Below the pieces are notes generated by a model, which was not told the origin of the DNA, made no database searches, and was given only the letters and a program-made list of their open reading frames with translations. The translations under genes and the position numbers were made by a program. Shown here in pieces: positions 23,474 through 35,146 of a DNA stretch of 64,000 bases; within the stretch, counting starts at the first letter, position 1; the number at the start of each line of letters is the position of its first letter. The DNA is from Psilocybe azurescens (Eukaryota; Basidiomycota; Agaricomycetes; Agaricales; Agrocybaceae): contig JAJIRX010000181.1 of assembly GCA_023853785.1 (NCBI GenBank), forward strand, positions 62,001 through 126,000, written 5' to 3'.

Positions 23474-26199
23474 TCAGCTCTCCGGACCTGACGTCCGCCG
23501 TTGACGCTTTATCGTGATTGGACCAAGAGCAACATTAGGAGGCCGGGGAGAGGGTATGACTCCTCTGGTTAACCCCGTTAAAAGAGAGCTCGACTGTGAT
23601 CGAGGCCGCGTAGTTGAAGAAGCAATTTTAGGCAGAGTAGACACACCACCTTTCCGTGAGCTATTGCTGGGTGTGCCTGAAGCCCGATTTCTGTGTAGTA
23701 TAACATGCGTAAGTTGAACATTCATAGAGAAAAAGAAAGACAGTTTCTTGCCTCTTCTTGATGACATCTGTCTTCAGAGAAAGGGGACGGACAACACCAT
23801 GAAGTTTCTAAAGAGAATCATAATGAGCCCCCCCTCCAACCGCTCCCGAAACAGGATTAAAAATAAACCTACATAGAATAAACCGCATGCGTTGCAAAGC
23901 GGCTGGCCTTCGGGATCTCTTCTCCACAATGGAGTATTCGTGGTTTGACAGTTGGTGCACAGGGTGGGTGTCTGGTCTCCATCGTCGCCCGTTATGGAAG
24001 ATTTGGACAAATCCTCTGGCGGTTCTGTCGCGCCAGGTGAAGATACGGTATTACTTCTCTGAACCTCTTGAGCGGTCTGCTGCAATGAAATATACTTGCG
24101 ACGGGACGGTTGGGTTGAAGAAGCTCCTCCTCCCTCTGTGGAAGGGGGGGTAGATGCGTTGGAGACATTGTAAGGTTCAGGGGAAGCATTTGAACTGGGT
24201 CCATTTCCCCATTCGTCGCTAGACGGGCTCGCGTGGAAGGACGGATAGTTGTTATTTCCCGAATTGTCATGTTGATTTAGGATTTGAGTGGGGTCTACGT
24301 GTGTGTATGAAGAAGAGGAAGTGTCGATGTGGGGATACACGAGACCCATGAGTTGACGATAATCGAGTACGTTCTCATCTGCACCTGTTACGGCATTGAG
24401 TTGTGCATAACCTTCAGCCATGACTGCGGAAGCGGCTACGGCAGCGGCTGAGAGACCTTCTGAAGGTGAGGTGGAGGTAGAGTGATACCGATTCCGAGGA
24501 TGTTGAATATAGCTCGAGGGCGGGTGAGGTGAGTAGTGGACGCTAGTAGGAGGGAGATCAAAGACGCCATCATAAGGTGGGAAAGAAAAGTTGAAAGAGG
24601 AGGACGGGAAGGAAGACGAAGATGAATCTTGTTCTGAATGATCTATGTTTGAAGGATCTGCCCTTAGAAGGCTGTCGCTATGGAGAGTGTCTGCAGGGCG
24701 TTTAGTGCCTGAGAGAGAGTCGATGGAAAGGTTTGATTTGGAGTTTTGACGTGATTTGCGAAGGGTGTGATCAAAACTTGTCTTGCGGAAACGTGCATAG
24801 GGACGATTATCCTTCAAGGGGGCGGGAACTCTATTGAAGCCATGAAGACCCGAGGTTGGGAGAGAGGAGGGTATAACACTGTGAAAGGCCGGGTAACGAT
24901 TGTTATTAAAATTGTCAGGATTGTCGAAATAGGGAATATTGTCGTTTGATTCGTAAAGGACGCCGAGTTGTTGATCGAAAAGAGGACTGCGACGACCTGC
25001 TGACAAGAGGGATGAAGTAGTGGGAATATTCTTGATCGGGCCGCGTTCTATTGTGGGAAAAGCGAAATGACTATCGTAGGAAGGTTGAAGACCAGCATGG
25101 TGATCGAAAGTGGTTGCACTTGTGGTTGATTCTGGAGGACGAGAACGAGAACGAGAAGCGGGTCTCCAATCCATAGAGATGCGAGACCTTGATCTGCTCA
25201 TAGCTCTCCAATCCATAGACACGATGCTTGAAGAAACCATTGAGTAAAGAATGAAGGAAAGAATTTAAAGGACAAACTTTTCATCGTCGAGATTGTCTTG
25301 CTGAATGGCATCAAAGCCAACGACGCGGACTCTGGCTTTTCCCTTGTCGATTCTGCGGCCTCGCTCATCTGATTGTTTGTGGTCTGCAGGTGGAGCCGTG
25401 GTAGGGCCAGGGGCAGACGCAGAGACAGAGACTGAGACTGATGCAGAGGGCGGGGTGGATTCAGAAGCAGGATCTGGCTTTATTGGTTGATCAGAGACCT
25501 TTGCAGCAGCGGCAACAGCAGCAGCAGCAGCAACATCGTCCTCATCCTTCTTCTTCTTGAGAGCGAGGGCCATCATGCGCCAGGTGATATTCTCCATGCG
25601 CTGAGCATGGGGTAGAGTGACCTTTGTGCGGGCGTACATCTTCCAGACCTGGGTTGCAAGGGGATCATCCTTTGCGAGCTGCTCTGGATCGACATCAGTG
25701 TCTGGGGAGCAGTTGAGGACTGGGGAGCCGGAGACACGGGGGGAGGTGAAGGGCGAAGTCTGCTGGGGGGAGAGCGGAGGCTGAAAGAGATCGTCGGAGA
25801 AGAGGTCGGTGAAGAGGGTGGACTTGGACTCTGTAGAGGGAGAGACTGGGGAGACTGGGGAGGAGTCTGGGAGGAGGGAGGGAGGGTAGTGGTGGAGCTG
25901 AGGGTGCGGGTGTGGGTGCGGGTGTGGGTGCTGGTGCGGGGGTGAGACTGGGAGTGCGGGTGCGGGTGTTGGTGTTGTTGATAGCTGGTGCTGCTGGAAT
26001 TGCCTGATGAGGACATCCAAAGAGAGGGAGGGAGAGTGGTGGATGATGGTGGGCGATGGGACCACTGGTCTGGGACAGTGAGCGGGGGATCGCCGAGAAC
26101 GCCATTGGCAGCAAGAGCAGCAAAGACAGTGGGATTGAGAGGCGCTGAGAATATCTGAGACCACTCCTGAGGCGAGAGGTTGTGGATATCAGAGGTCAT
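23474..26199 (-). CDS. AreA/Nit2-type GATA zinc-finger nitrogen regulator
   Basis: The AreA-type DUF1752 domain is visible as [15 protein letters not shown] followed by [20 protein letters not shown] single C-terminal GATA finger has [19 protein letters not shown], then [20 protein letters not shown] and the basic tail [13 protein letters not shown]. Low-complexity HP, poly-Ala and Ser-rich tracts lie between. Proteins with this layout activate genes for using poor nitrogen sources and respond to nitrogen limitation. I start at ATG 26199 ([17 protein letters not shown]); the stop is TGA at 23474-23476. Introns join in phase at about 25210-25263 and at the finger; the last, 23691-23751, has a GC donor. 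The N-terminal part connects only if one base is added to the G5/C5 run 25938-25942. The start lies only 51 bases from the stop of the neighbouring gene. Confidence 0.9.
23691..23751 (-). other. GC-AG intron in the GATA zinc-finger gene
   Basis: On the minus strand the exon ends ATCAAGAAGAG and the intron starts GCAAGA; it ends TACACAG before AAATCGGGC. Splicing here gives [11 protein letters not shown], the conserved basic tail of AreA-type GATA fingers, whereas no nearby GT donor keeps the frame. The 61-base length matches the other introns. Confidence 0.8.
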
Positions 26200-26250
26200 T
26201 ATTGGTGAGAGAGGCGAGAGGAGAGCGCTCGACTAACTAACTACTGACTA

Positions 26251-27767
26251 TTAGCGGTCCGAGATACTGGGACCCACGACACCCTCGCTCTCAGCCCGGC
26301 CCACTCCGCTTCCTTGGCAATTCTCATCAATCCATTGCCACGCAGTTCCCAATTCCCCCCGCACTAGTCCTGTAACTACAAACGACAGTATGCATGCAGG
26401 ACTGCACAACATCAGTACACACTCCTCCGTGTTCACCACCACTCACCTCAGATACAGCAGCGCTGGCTGCGCTTTCCCAAACACATGCATCACTGCCATC
26501 GTACTCGCCAGTCCGACCACATACGCACCCATTCCTGCCCAGAAATACGGCTGTCCTCTGCCTTTGCTCGCATAATCATACCGAAGCGCAAGTGCAACAA
26601 ACGTGCCCGGGATCACTACATCCCCTAGTCCAAGCATCGTGTATCCCCTCTCTCCCGCAAACACCACTGACTTGGGCCACAGCAGCTTGATAGGTACATC
26701 CAGCGTAGTCGCCACCTTGACCATCTGCCCCTATGTCAATATATATTCTCTCTCTCTCATAAAGTAAAATAACCACTCACCACATCCGTACCAAACACCC
26801 ACCATACATCGTATACAAATAATCCACTCAGTAAAATACATCCCGTCTTGAACGAGTCGATCCTCAGCAGTGTCAGTGCATTGTAAGAAAACGACACTCC
26901 CAATATATCCGTCAGGAGTACCGACCGTCGTCCTGCCCCCAGAGCATATACAACCCAGACGGCACAAAGGCCAGCGGGAGCAGAATAATCGATGGTGTCC
27001 GCGTCGAAATTCCAATCAGCACTGCCCAACAAAAAAAAAAACAAATGTCACTCCTCCCCGAAAAATCCGAAAATACGGGTTCAAGATTTACCATGCGAGC
27101 CCTTTTTCACGGACACTCGTACTTGATCAAATTTCTTCCACCGTGTCTCTCCAACCAGGTACCTCGTCAATGAAATCCACGACTGCCCGGTTTCAACGTC
27201 GATCAAAGAAAAGAAAGAAAAAAATCAATCTTACATTCCAGACACTTCCCACACCCGCCAATGCAAAGTACCAACCGAGCAACCAGTTCAGCCACTGTGT
27301 TCCGAGGTACTTTACCAAAACATACAATCCCACCAACGCAACAGAGCCGATCTGCCCAAAAGCCATTCAATTGTCATCACCGCCGAGCGGATACTCACCA
27401 CCACGAACAAAGCAAACTCACGATGGGAAAAATCCACGCATCCTCAGAGGACATGCGCTCATCACTCTCCTCATCTTCATCGTCCTCATCCTCATCTTCA
27501 GCTTTCTTAACTTTCTCTGTACCCGTACCTTTAGCCAATCGCTTCCTCTACATTCAAAAAAGGGGAAAAAATTCAATCTCCCCATTGAAAACTTTAAAAC
27601 AATCATGAACACACCGGAAGTGACCCATTAGCTCCGGCATAGATCGAGCACGTAGCCAGGCCAAGCAGCCCAGCATAAGAAGACAGCAGGTCCCAGTCCA
27701 CCTCTTCCAATCTGAGCGCCTCTACAAACGCAGCCGCACGAGCTGTCATATGCATCGCCTGCTCCAT
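26251..27767 (-). CDS. Signal peptide peptidase (presenilin-type intramembrane aspartyl protease)
   Basis: All three hallmark motifs are present: YDVWWVFGTDV (first catalytic Asp), GLGDVVIPG (second catalytic Asp) and QPALLYLRP (PAL motif). Preceding and intervening segments are hydrophobic (VALVGLYVLVKYL, LLTDILGVSFSYN, GCILLSGLFVYD). An acidic loop (EDEDEDDEDDEESDER) lies in the N-terminal third. It should sit in the ER membrane and cut signal peptides and tail-anchored proteins within the bilayer. The start ATG at 27767 gives MEQAMHMTARAAAFV; the stop is TAA at 26251-26253. The frame shifts at C26936-26940 (minus-strand G5): one more base gives YMLWGAGRRSVLLTDIL. The gene ends 51 bases before the GATA-gene start. 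Confidence 0.93.
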
Positions 27768-30520
27768 GTGTAATCCGTGCTATGCCTAGTTCCTATGCGT
27801 TACTGTCAAGGCGAGAAAAAACCCTCGAGCAAGTCCAGTTCCGTGTGCGTGTGCAAGGTAACAAGCCAGAATTATTAATAGCGACAGGCTGCTTCCAAGC
27901 CTGACATCGCCGGACCCGGTGCAGATCAACATCATTTGAAAACCGGCCACCGGTGACCGGCCCGCATTTATAGTGTTCCGCTCAGTGTCCTCCTGCCACC
28001 TCTAGCCGCATACCGCTCACCGGCCGAACAAATAAAATAAAATCCAGCGGCTATTAAATTTCCATTGCAACTCTCAATCGCCGATGATACATATGTCCAT
28101 ATGCACACCGTGAAAAAATCCATCAAAAAGAAAACAACAACCAACTAATCCTGTTTCCTGCGCAGCGTCCTGCAAGTACTGGCGCGAACGCATCGGACAC
28201 CACATCCACACGGTCTACAGAAAGGTACGTGCGTGGGCTTTAGTCCAGCTTCTCATCCAGATTCGAGTGGCTAGTCTTTGTCCAATTACGAAGCTCGTCA
28301 ACCACTTCAGCAGCAGCGCACACCGATGGCCGAGAGAAATGGCGATGCACACCGCACGCACGCACTCGACAACAGTACAGGGCATCTTCAGGTGGTCATG
28401 GGACTTGGGCCGACCTCAAACGGCTCGTGGCCCCCATGAAGGTATTATGTTGATCCTCAAGGGGCTCAGTAAGCAGACTCAATCCAGAATCCACAAAGCC
28501 CTACATACTTCCAAACTGGATCTAGGGCGACATAAAAATGATCATGTCGCGCGAACTTCGAACCACGCGGTCTACATATGTATACGTGCTCTATCCGGCC
28601 AGAACAAAATTGTATTTTCTTGCAAAGAATATCTTCCTTTGGGCGAGCCGCAAGTTAGACGACGACGCTAAACCACTTGCAGAATATTGAATCAAGGGTC
28701 ACGCTGGGTCGCTTGCTGCTTTGGAGTCTATTTCTGCCGACGCCCATTCATTCCGCTCGCGATGTGGCGCAGGGCTCTCACAGCGGTCGCCTTTGCGGGT
28801 TAATGTCCCCTTGCCCCTGCTTATGACGCCCCGGGCGGCGCTCTTCTCTGATTAGGACATATGCACCGGCGTTAGTTTCGCAAAGTGTCATGTCATGATC
28901 CCAACTCCCCACATTTGATTCTCCCCACCATGCTGATTACATAGCAGTGATGCATACTCTGGCCCTGATTTTTTTTTTTTAAGTCCTTTATCACTAAGTA
29001 CGTCTAACAACAGATGTGTTAATTAAGCAGAGAAAGGAACAACAACGCACCACTCTGGTACCTTCACATCTCTTCACATTGCAATCAACCCGCCAAAGTC
29101 GTATATAGACTCTTGGAGTTATTTTTCCGAATTGAACGAATCCATCATCAAATTCGGCGCGACTCCCCCTGTCCTGGCAGTGACTCATGTAATAATCATT
29201 ATCAAAAGATCTCAAAGAGTGGCACAACGGAAAGGAAATGTCTACCGCACCCGCACAACATTCCACTTCTTGGACGCTGCCTCGACATAACTATGCGCAC
29301 ACGTACCCGCGCCATCGTACGCCGATGCCGATTCTCGAGCCCAAAAGCTTGTCGAGAAGCATACATACCCTTTGAGGCAAACTATCACACGTTACGCCGT
29401 CCATAATAATCCTCACCGACCTGAGATCTAACTGAACGCCTCGAGATCTCACGGGACGGAAAACATAGTACATACGGAATTCTAAAAAAACATCATCGTA
29501 TGCTTCGTATGCCACAAACAGCCGAACTCAATTCCTGTAAATATAACATACCCAAAAAGACACAAATCTGCTCCACAAATACTTATTTATAGAACGGACC
29601 ATGATTTTGAACTCGACCTTGGGTTACATGGTATAAGCCCTATTATGCACGTCCCAGTCAGTAGCGCACATTCGCACACAAGACCTTAGGCACTGACTTC
29701 TCTTCTTTCCAACCAGGGCATAGTCGTACGAACATCGCTCCTGTCAAGAACTAATACCTCGCCAATGTCACTAAAGCAGCCATCCTTTATCCCGTGCTCT
29801 CGCTACCATGCCCACTCTCATCTAAAGAACCACGCTTATTTCACTGCCAGTGTGATGTTAAAGCGGTATTATGTCTGGAATTTCAAATGACAGACGCGAA
29901 CAAAGCTACGACTTCTCATCTTTCCCAGGTCTTGCGCACACCTTGAGTCCTTCTTGAGTCTTGCCACCTTCGGTAGTCTCAGATTGGTCTTAAGCATGCG
30001 ATTCAAGAAACATTTAACCTAAATAATGGTCGCATTGACCAATGTCTAAGAAGCAATTATTAGCTGCGATGTTATGCGCTATTGGTGACGCTACTGAATC
30101 ACAGACAACTTTAGGTAAACATTGAAATAGTCGTGCAGGTGTTAGACGGCGGCGATACACAATCGCGATCTAGCGTTCAACTTTCCTCAGTTTAAACATC
30201 ATAGAACCCGAAGATGAGGCTAATTCATCCTCAAATTAACAGAACCGAGAACCATACATCGAAATTAATCTACCCGCCGTGCAGCAAAGCTCACATTGGG
30301 AAAAAACGGCGACCTCTTAACTAATTCCGCGCCGAATAAAAGTGTTTTAAATGATTGTATATGAGTTCCTACATCGTCGATACTAAATGGCCTCCTTTGG
30401 TCGTGCATCAAGCGCCTAAAGACGTGCATTGTCTAATCCACCCCAGGCCCAATAAAATCGATTCATAAAAAATCAAGCTCGCATTCTAGTCATAGAAGCG
30501 GAGGCGTCTTTCGAGTAAAA
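27768..30520. other. 2.75-kb region without a recognised gene
   Basis: No frame here carries a recognisable domain or a coherent exon chain, although an ORF of 134 codons lies at 28267-28671. The left part contains an 18-base near-palindrome around ACCGGT at 27943-27960 within a CCGG-rich patch. A T11 run lies at about 28971-28981. The region is upstream of the signal peptide peptidase gene and downstream of the gamma-glutamyltransferase gene, both minus strand. It may hold long regulatory sequence, a non-coding RNA, or decayed material; I cannot tell which. Confidence 0.4.
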
Positions 30521-32941
30521 TCAATATCCAGCAGCAATACCATTCTTTCGCGAGTCGCTCGCGGCTATAAGACAAATCACAAGTTTAACCGGCATCTAAA
30601 AATAGAACGCAGAGACAACATACCGGAGATACCACTCTTATCGTGCAACACAGCTTGAATAACGGCAGCCACCCGATTGACGTCAGCCACTGCAGAATCG
30701 TAGACAGTAAGCACAGCAAACAAATGATGAGGTTCTCAGGTAAATAAGACGCAACCTGTCACATTGTGTCCACGCTGTACCAGATCCCGAAGGATGTCCA
30801 ATGGATATACGTCGTCTGCTTCGACAAAAGAGGGTACAGTTGATCGTGCAGACGTCCAAATTCGATTGCTTGGCTGATGTCAAGGCCCCAACCAAGGTTC
30901 AGTATAACCTGGAAGACAGAGGAAAATATCTTGGAACCACCGGAGCCTCCCACCGCAAGGTAGAATGACCCGTCAGCATGTTCAAGGATAGTCGGCACCG
31001 TAGAAGAGAGAGGTCGCTTTCCAGGTTCTGGATAGTTATCTAAAGCACACCGAGTTTACTAATATCATTGTACTTCTTTGTTGATAACCTACATGGCGAT
31101 GGCCACAATCCAAATCCATTTGGTCGACCAGGAGTTGAAAAATCGTCCATTTCGTCGTTCAGTATAATACCGGTCTCAGGATCGAGAACTCGGGATCCAA
31201 AGACTTGATTGACAGTTGAAGTCAAAGCCACTGCCATGCCATTCTTGTCAACGACTGATGTATGACTCTTATCTCATCGAAGTCAGGATATAGCAGACAT
31301 ATGGACATAGTTAACGAAGCTTACAGTCCCGTGATCTATCTTGATATCGAATTCCGGATTATAATATTCAGGTAGATGAGTACGGTCCTAAAGACAAAAG
31401 ATAAGTCCTAGAATCCCAGACAAGTCTAATAGACACATCTCTCACGTCGGTGATATTTCTAAATATCGTGTCAGCATATGATTTCGTCGATATTTCGTCA
31501 ATTCGGGAAGTGCTATTGATAAACCGGGGGTCGCAGACCTTGGTGCTAGATACCGACAGTAAAATTTAGCGCACGAATGAAATAATGGAACGACAAGGAG
31601 ATTTTACCGGGCGGCGAAGCCGAACTTAATGACCTCCAAAAGTCTATGAACATTGAGACCATCTCTGTCACTCATTTCATACTTCTCAATCAGATTTAGC
31701 ATATGCAGTAGTACTGGCATTGTGTGTCAGCACATGCAATAATGACAAGTATCACATTTGATAACCTACCAGGACCTGAAGTAGGGGCGTGCGAGGTGTA
31801 GACCTTCTTATCGCGATAAGTTCCTTCCAGTGCGTGGTCAACTTTGATTGTATAATGTTCTAAATCTGAGTGCGAGATTATCCCGCCTTCGAGCCGTGCT
31901 TTGCGCACGATAGAATCCGCGATCGAACCCTGGTAAAGATCATTAATGAAAATTAACTCGATGAAAGTGAAGTATAAATACCGTGTAAAATGCGTTGGCT
32001 CCTTCTTCGGATATCTTCTTTAAAGTGCGAGAGAGATTAGTACGGCGAATAATTTCGCCTTCTTTGAGTAGCCTTCCTTGAGGAGCGAAGATTGAACTCC
32101 AGTCCGGGTTGTTTAGCATTAGATCGCTGAACCACTGGAAAGATGCAATGTTAGCGGACAGTGTATAGAAATGAATAAAATCGGCCCTTACAGGCAGTCT
32201 TCGTCCTAACTCTTTGTCTACTTCCCATCCTTCGGCGAGGCTAATACTTGGCTTTATCAAACTCTGCCATGGCATTGTACCCCATCGTTGATGAGCCTCC
32301 TCGAGCCCACGAACTTCTCCAGGTACTCCCACAGCCAGCCCCCATATCTTGAGGAATTCGGATTTGAGACATACATAGAGCTATTCGAAAGTACCGGTGC
32401 AGTCTCTCGGAAATCAATGGTAAATACTTTAGAATTCGAAGACGTATTGTTCGGGGGGAATTCGAACGGTCATAAATCCTCCTCCTCCGATGCCTGACCT
32501 GCGAACGCGATGAAACGGGCCGAAATAACATAGGAATTTTGCTCAAGCTCACGAAAACATATTGACAACCCCGATACAGAAGGTAGCTGCAATAGCTGCA
32601 TCAACTGCATTTCCACCATCCTTCAATATGTCCACCCCTATATCAGAACACCTCTTGTTCTCGGACGCGACTGCTCCGTGGTGCGCCTGTATAAGATATG
32701 CAGGATTTCTAACTTTTCCGGGAATGGCAGAGTCCAAGACTAAGAGCGCAAAGTAATCGCGACTGTGAGCATAGACGATCAAGAAGCCGAATATGAGAGT
32801 CGTTGATAGGACGGTCCAGGTGCTTGGTAATAGTCGGAACTTCTTTCTGATGGATCGTGATGGTTTTGTGGAACAACTGAAGGGCAGATTCTGGGGTTTG
32901 TTGGGACCACCATCTAGGAGTAGAGCCCCAGGAGCCCCCAT
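30521..32941 (-). CDS. Gamma-glutamyltransferase (glutathione hydrolase)
   Basis: A membrane anchor near residues 45-60 (WTVLSTTLIFGFLIVYA) gives a type II topology. The large subunit starts HHGAVASENKRCSDIG and DILKDGGNAVDAAIAATFCIG, then GGLAVGVPGEVRGLEEAHQRWG. The small-subunit autoprocessing site is GTSHTSVVDKNGMAVALTST with the nucleophilic Thr, and NDEMDDFSTPG and GGSGGSKIF follow; these are typical GGT landmarks. It should cleave the gamma-glutamyl bond of glutathione, outside the cell or in the vacuole. The start ATG at 32941 gives MGAPGALLLDGG, and the stop TGA is at 30521-30523. The gene has many introns. The downstream gene on the plus strand is divergent, with its start about 130 bases away. 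Confidence 0.92.
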
Positions 32942-33072
32942 AACGACTACGTGGGCAGTGGGAAGTAGGAAACGCAGGCGAACAGGAGTTGGCAGCGATA
33001 AGATATATGCACGGATGACGGCCCGGACCTATCATGATTATTTTAGCACACATTCCATCATCCCGTCGCTTA

Positions 33073-34806
33073 TGGCAAACCACCATGAGTATTCGCCATT
33101 TTCTCATCAACAAGGCCCAAAATCTGTCATATCAAATCATTCGTACGCAAACAGTCGTGTGCTTTATCGAATATATGCTGGTATATAACCTCCCGACACA
33201 AGCAATCCTTCTCTAGGTACTTTTCTTCCTCTTATTCTTTTTGGGTGTACTATTTCCAGTCCTGCCACCACAGATCGCGAACAACATTCCAAGCGTCGCA
33301 AACCTAACAGCAATGCTCGATTCGACAGAATGATAGAGTCTATGTCTGTCGTCCATACGCATCCAACATCTTCGAGGAGTCCAGGATCTGCGAACAGCCG
33401 GCGCAACAAGAAAAATAGGCACGTATCAGCAAGAGACGCGTACAGTCCTCCTGTACCGAGCACTGTTGGACGCGACCTATGCTTCATCAAAATGGACAGG
33501 CGTCCACTCAGACACGCTGCATCGGACGATGAGCTTCTATCTAGCGATAGTGCTACTACCAAGGTCACTTCATCTTCGTTTTACCATTCCCATCTTGACT
33601 CTCCAGGGCTTTCAAGTCTTCATCATCTCGTAGAACTTGCAATCCTCTACCTAGGTGGCTGGCTAACACCTTCATGTCACTTGCTCAAAAACATCCACTG
33701 CGTCTTCTACTCCCTCCAGCCATCCAGTCTACCATTAACACAAGTCCTACCAGAGAACCTGACAGTCTTCCTCAAGAAGTGGATCCTGATGCTGTCGATG
33801 ACATATTTGTCTTTAACAAACCTGCTTCGAGTACTGATCACGAATTTGCTTTCCAACCTTTACCAGATTTTCAACTTTCGTCACTAACCAAGTCTATCGT
33901 GCAAGACGCAAACGCTGCCAATCTTTTTGCTCATGCGTCCGAAAGGATGCCTTTCTCTACACCGGGTCCCGGTCGCCGCTCTGTCCTCGGCTCATCGACA
34001 GAATCAACTGTTTTGTTCTTACCGTCATCGCCAAGGACTCCCTCCTCTCCTACTATCTACGAGGATTCACACTCGGGCCTGGATCTACGGCTCGTTGAGC
34101 CGCATATATTTTGCAATTCCTCAGATTCCGGGCGTCTTATGAATGATCGTGTTGAAAATGACTGCAATGTCGAGACGGACCTATTTGCACTTGATTTCAC
34201 CTACAGCTCTCTATTCTCGGAGATTTATGCGACTCCAGGTCCCGGATACCATTCCTCTCGTCCCATATATTATGATTATCTTGCTGAGGGTCCCCTGGGG
34301 TCCGTCCCAGAGCACGGCTTTGGAATGCCCTGTGATAGCATCGACTTTCAGTGGCAGCCTTTTGACCGAACCAACCTTGTTGCGCCTGATATCTCCACGC
34401 GTGCGGCCTTCGCATATGGTCCCGGTGAAAATATTGACTCTGTGTTCTCTGCCAAACCATTAACAAAAAAGAAAACCCTGGCACACTGTTCCAACTTCTC
34501 GAATGTGCTTCTCCAGCAAATGTGTGTTCGCGTGCAGCACCCGCATCACCCTGTCCTTTCCGTTTCTTGCCACCTCCTGAATGTGATCACAGCCGAGTAG
34601 CAGCTGTAGTCCCTGAAATTCAGGAACCTGTCAGAACTTCCACCATGGCTCCAAGATGCCCTTCCGCGCATGTTCCTGGTATCACGCTGCAGGTTGGGTT
34701 ACCCCAGACAGCGACACCATCTCCAGGGTTCAATTTAACTGGAAGGGGAACCAATGAAATGACCTTCCGAGTTTGTCCTCCTACCATTGCAAGTTCTTGT
34801 AGCTAA
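33073..34806 (+). CDS. Unknown Ser/Pro-rich protein (structure uncertain)
   Basis: I do not recognise this protein. A chain of open frames on the plus strand, with low complexity but biased codon use, runs from MANHHEYSPFSHQQ (ATG 33073) through a suggested intron 33149-33259 into DREQHSKRRKPNSNARFDRM and a long Ser/Pro/Asp-rich part with repeated TPGPG motifs. The final segment reads GTLFQLLECASPANVCSRAAP. Two frame changes, near 33606 and near 34476-34481, each need one added base, in line with breaks in neighbouring genes. No membrane segment or known domain is visible. A start at 33674 is possible if the upstream part is not coding. Confidence 0.45.
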
Positions 34807-35146
34807 TGGGCATCCGACTATCTGCTTTGCCTCCAGAGAACTCCAAGCCCATTTGAGCACGTTGCAACCATGGGGCTGATTAATCTCCCGACGAATGCGA
34901 CGAGCGCTGTCGACGACGGTGACGGTAAAGCCATATATTCGCAGGCGTCTAACGATAGCATCGAATCATGGGGTCATGGCACAAAGCAAGATATCATGAG
35001 GGCATAAATAACTAGTGGACAACAGTGTAAACAGTAGTATGCACTATTTATAGTTGTGTAATAGTAAACAGTGATGCAGTGGGTATATCCTCTATAGCAA
35101 AACGACGATAACAAGAGTAGTCAATTTATGCGTAAATATGTAGGGT
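34807..35146. other. Convergent intergenic region
   Basis: The stretch lies between the unknown Ser/Pro-rich gene and the stop of the minus-strand conserved fungal gene. A short continuation of the upstream protein after an intron ending CCTCCAG at about 34838 is possible. The rest is A/T-rich 3' sequence. Confidence 0.3.

Noticed and set aside
26870..27631. Plus-strand ORF of about 250 codons
   Set aside because: It is antisense to the signal peptide peptidase exons and introns and has no domain.
28545..28610. tRNA-like signal on the minus strand (GGTTCGAAG box B near a TGGCCGGATAGAG box A)
   Set aside because: The two boxes are present, but I cannot pair an acceptor stem or a clean anticodon arm, and the spacing is poor. 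It may be a decayed tRNA or a chance match.
28267..28671. 134-codon plus-strand ORF in the gene-poor gap
   Set aside because: Composition is irregular and nothing resembles a known protein; it overlaps the tRNA-like remnant.
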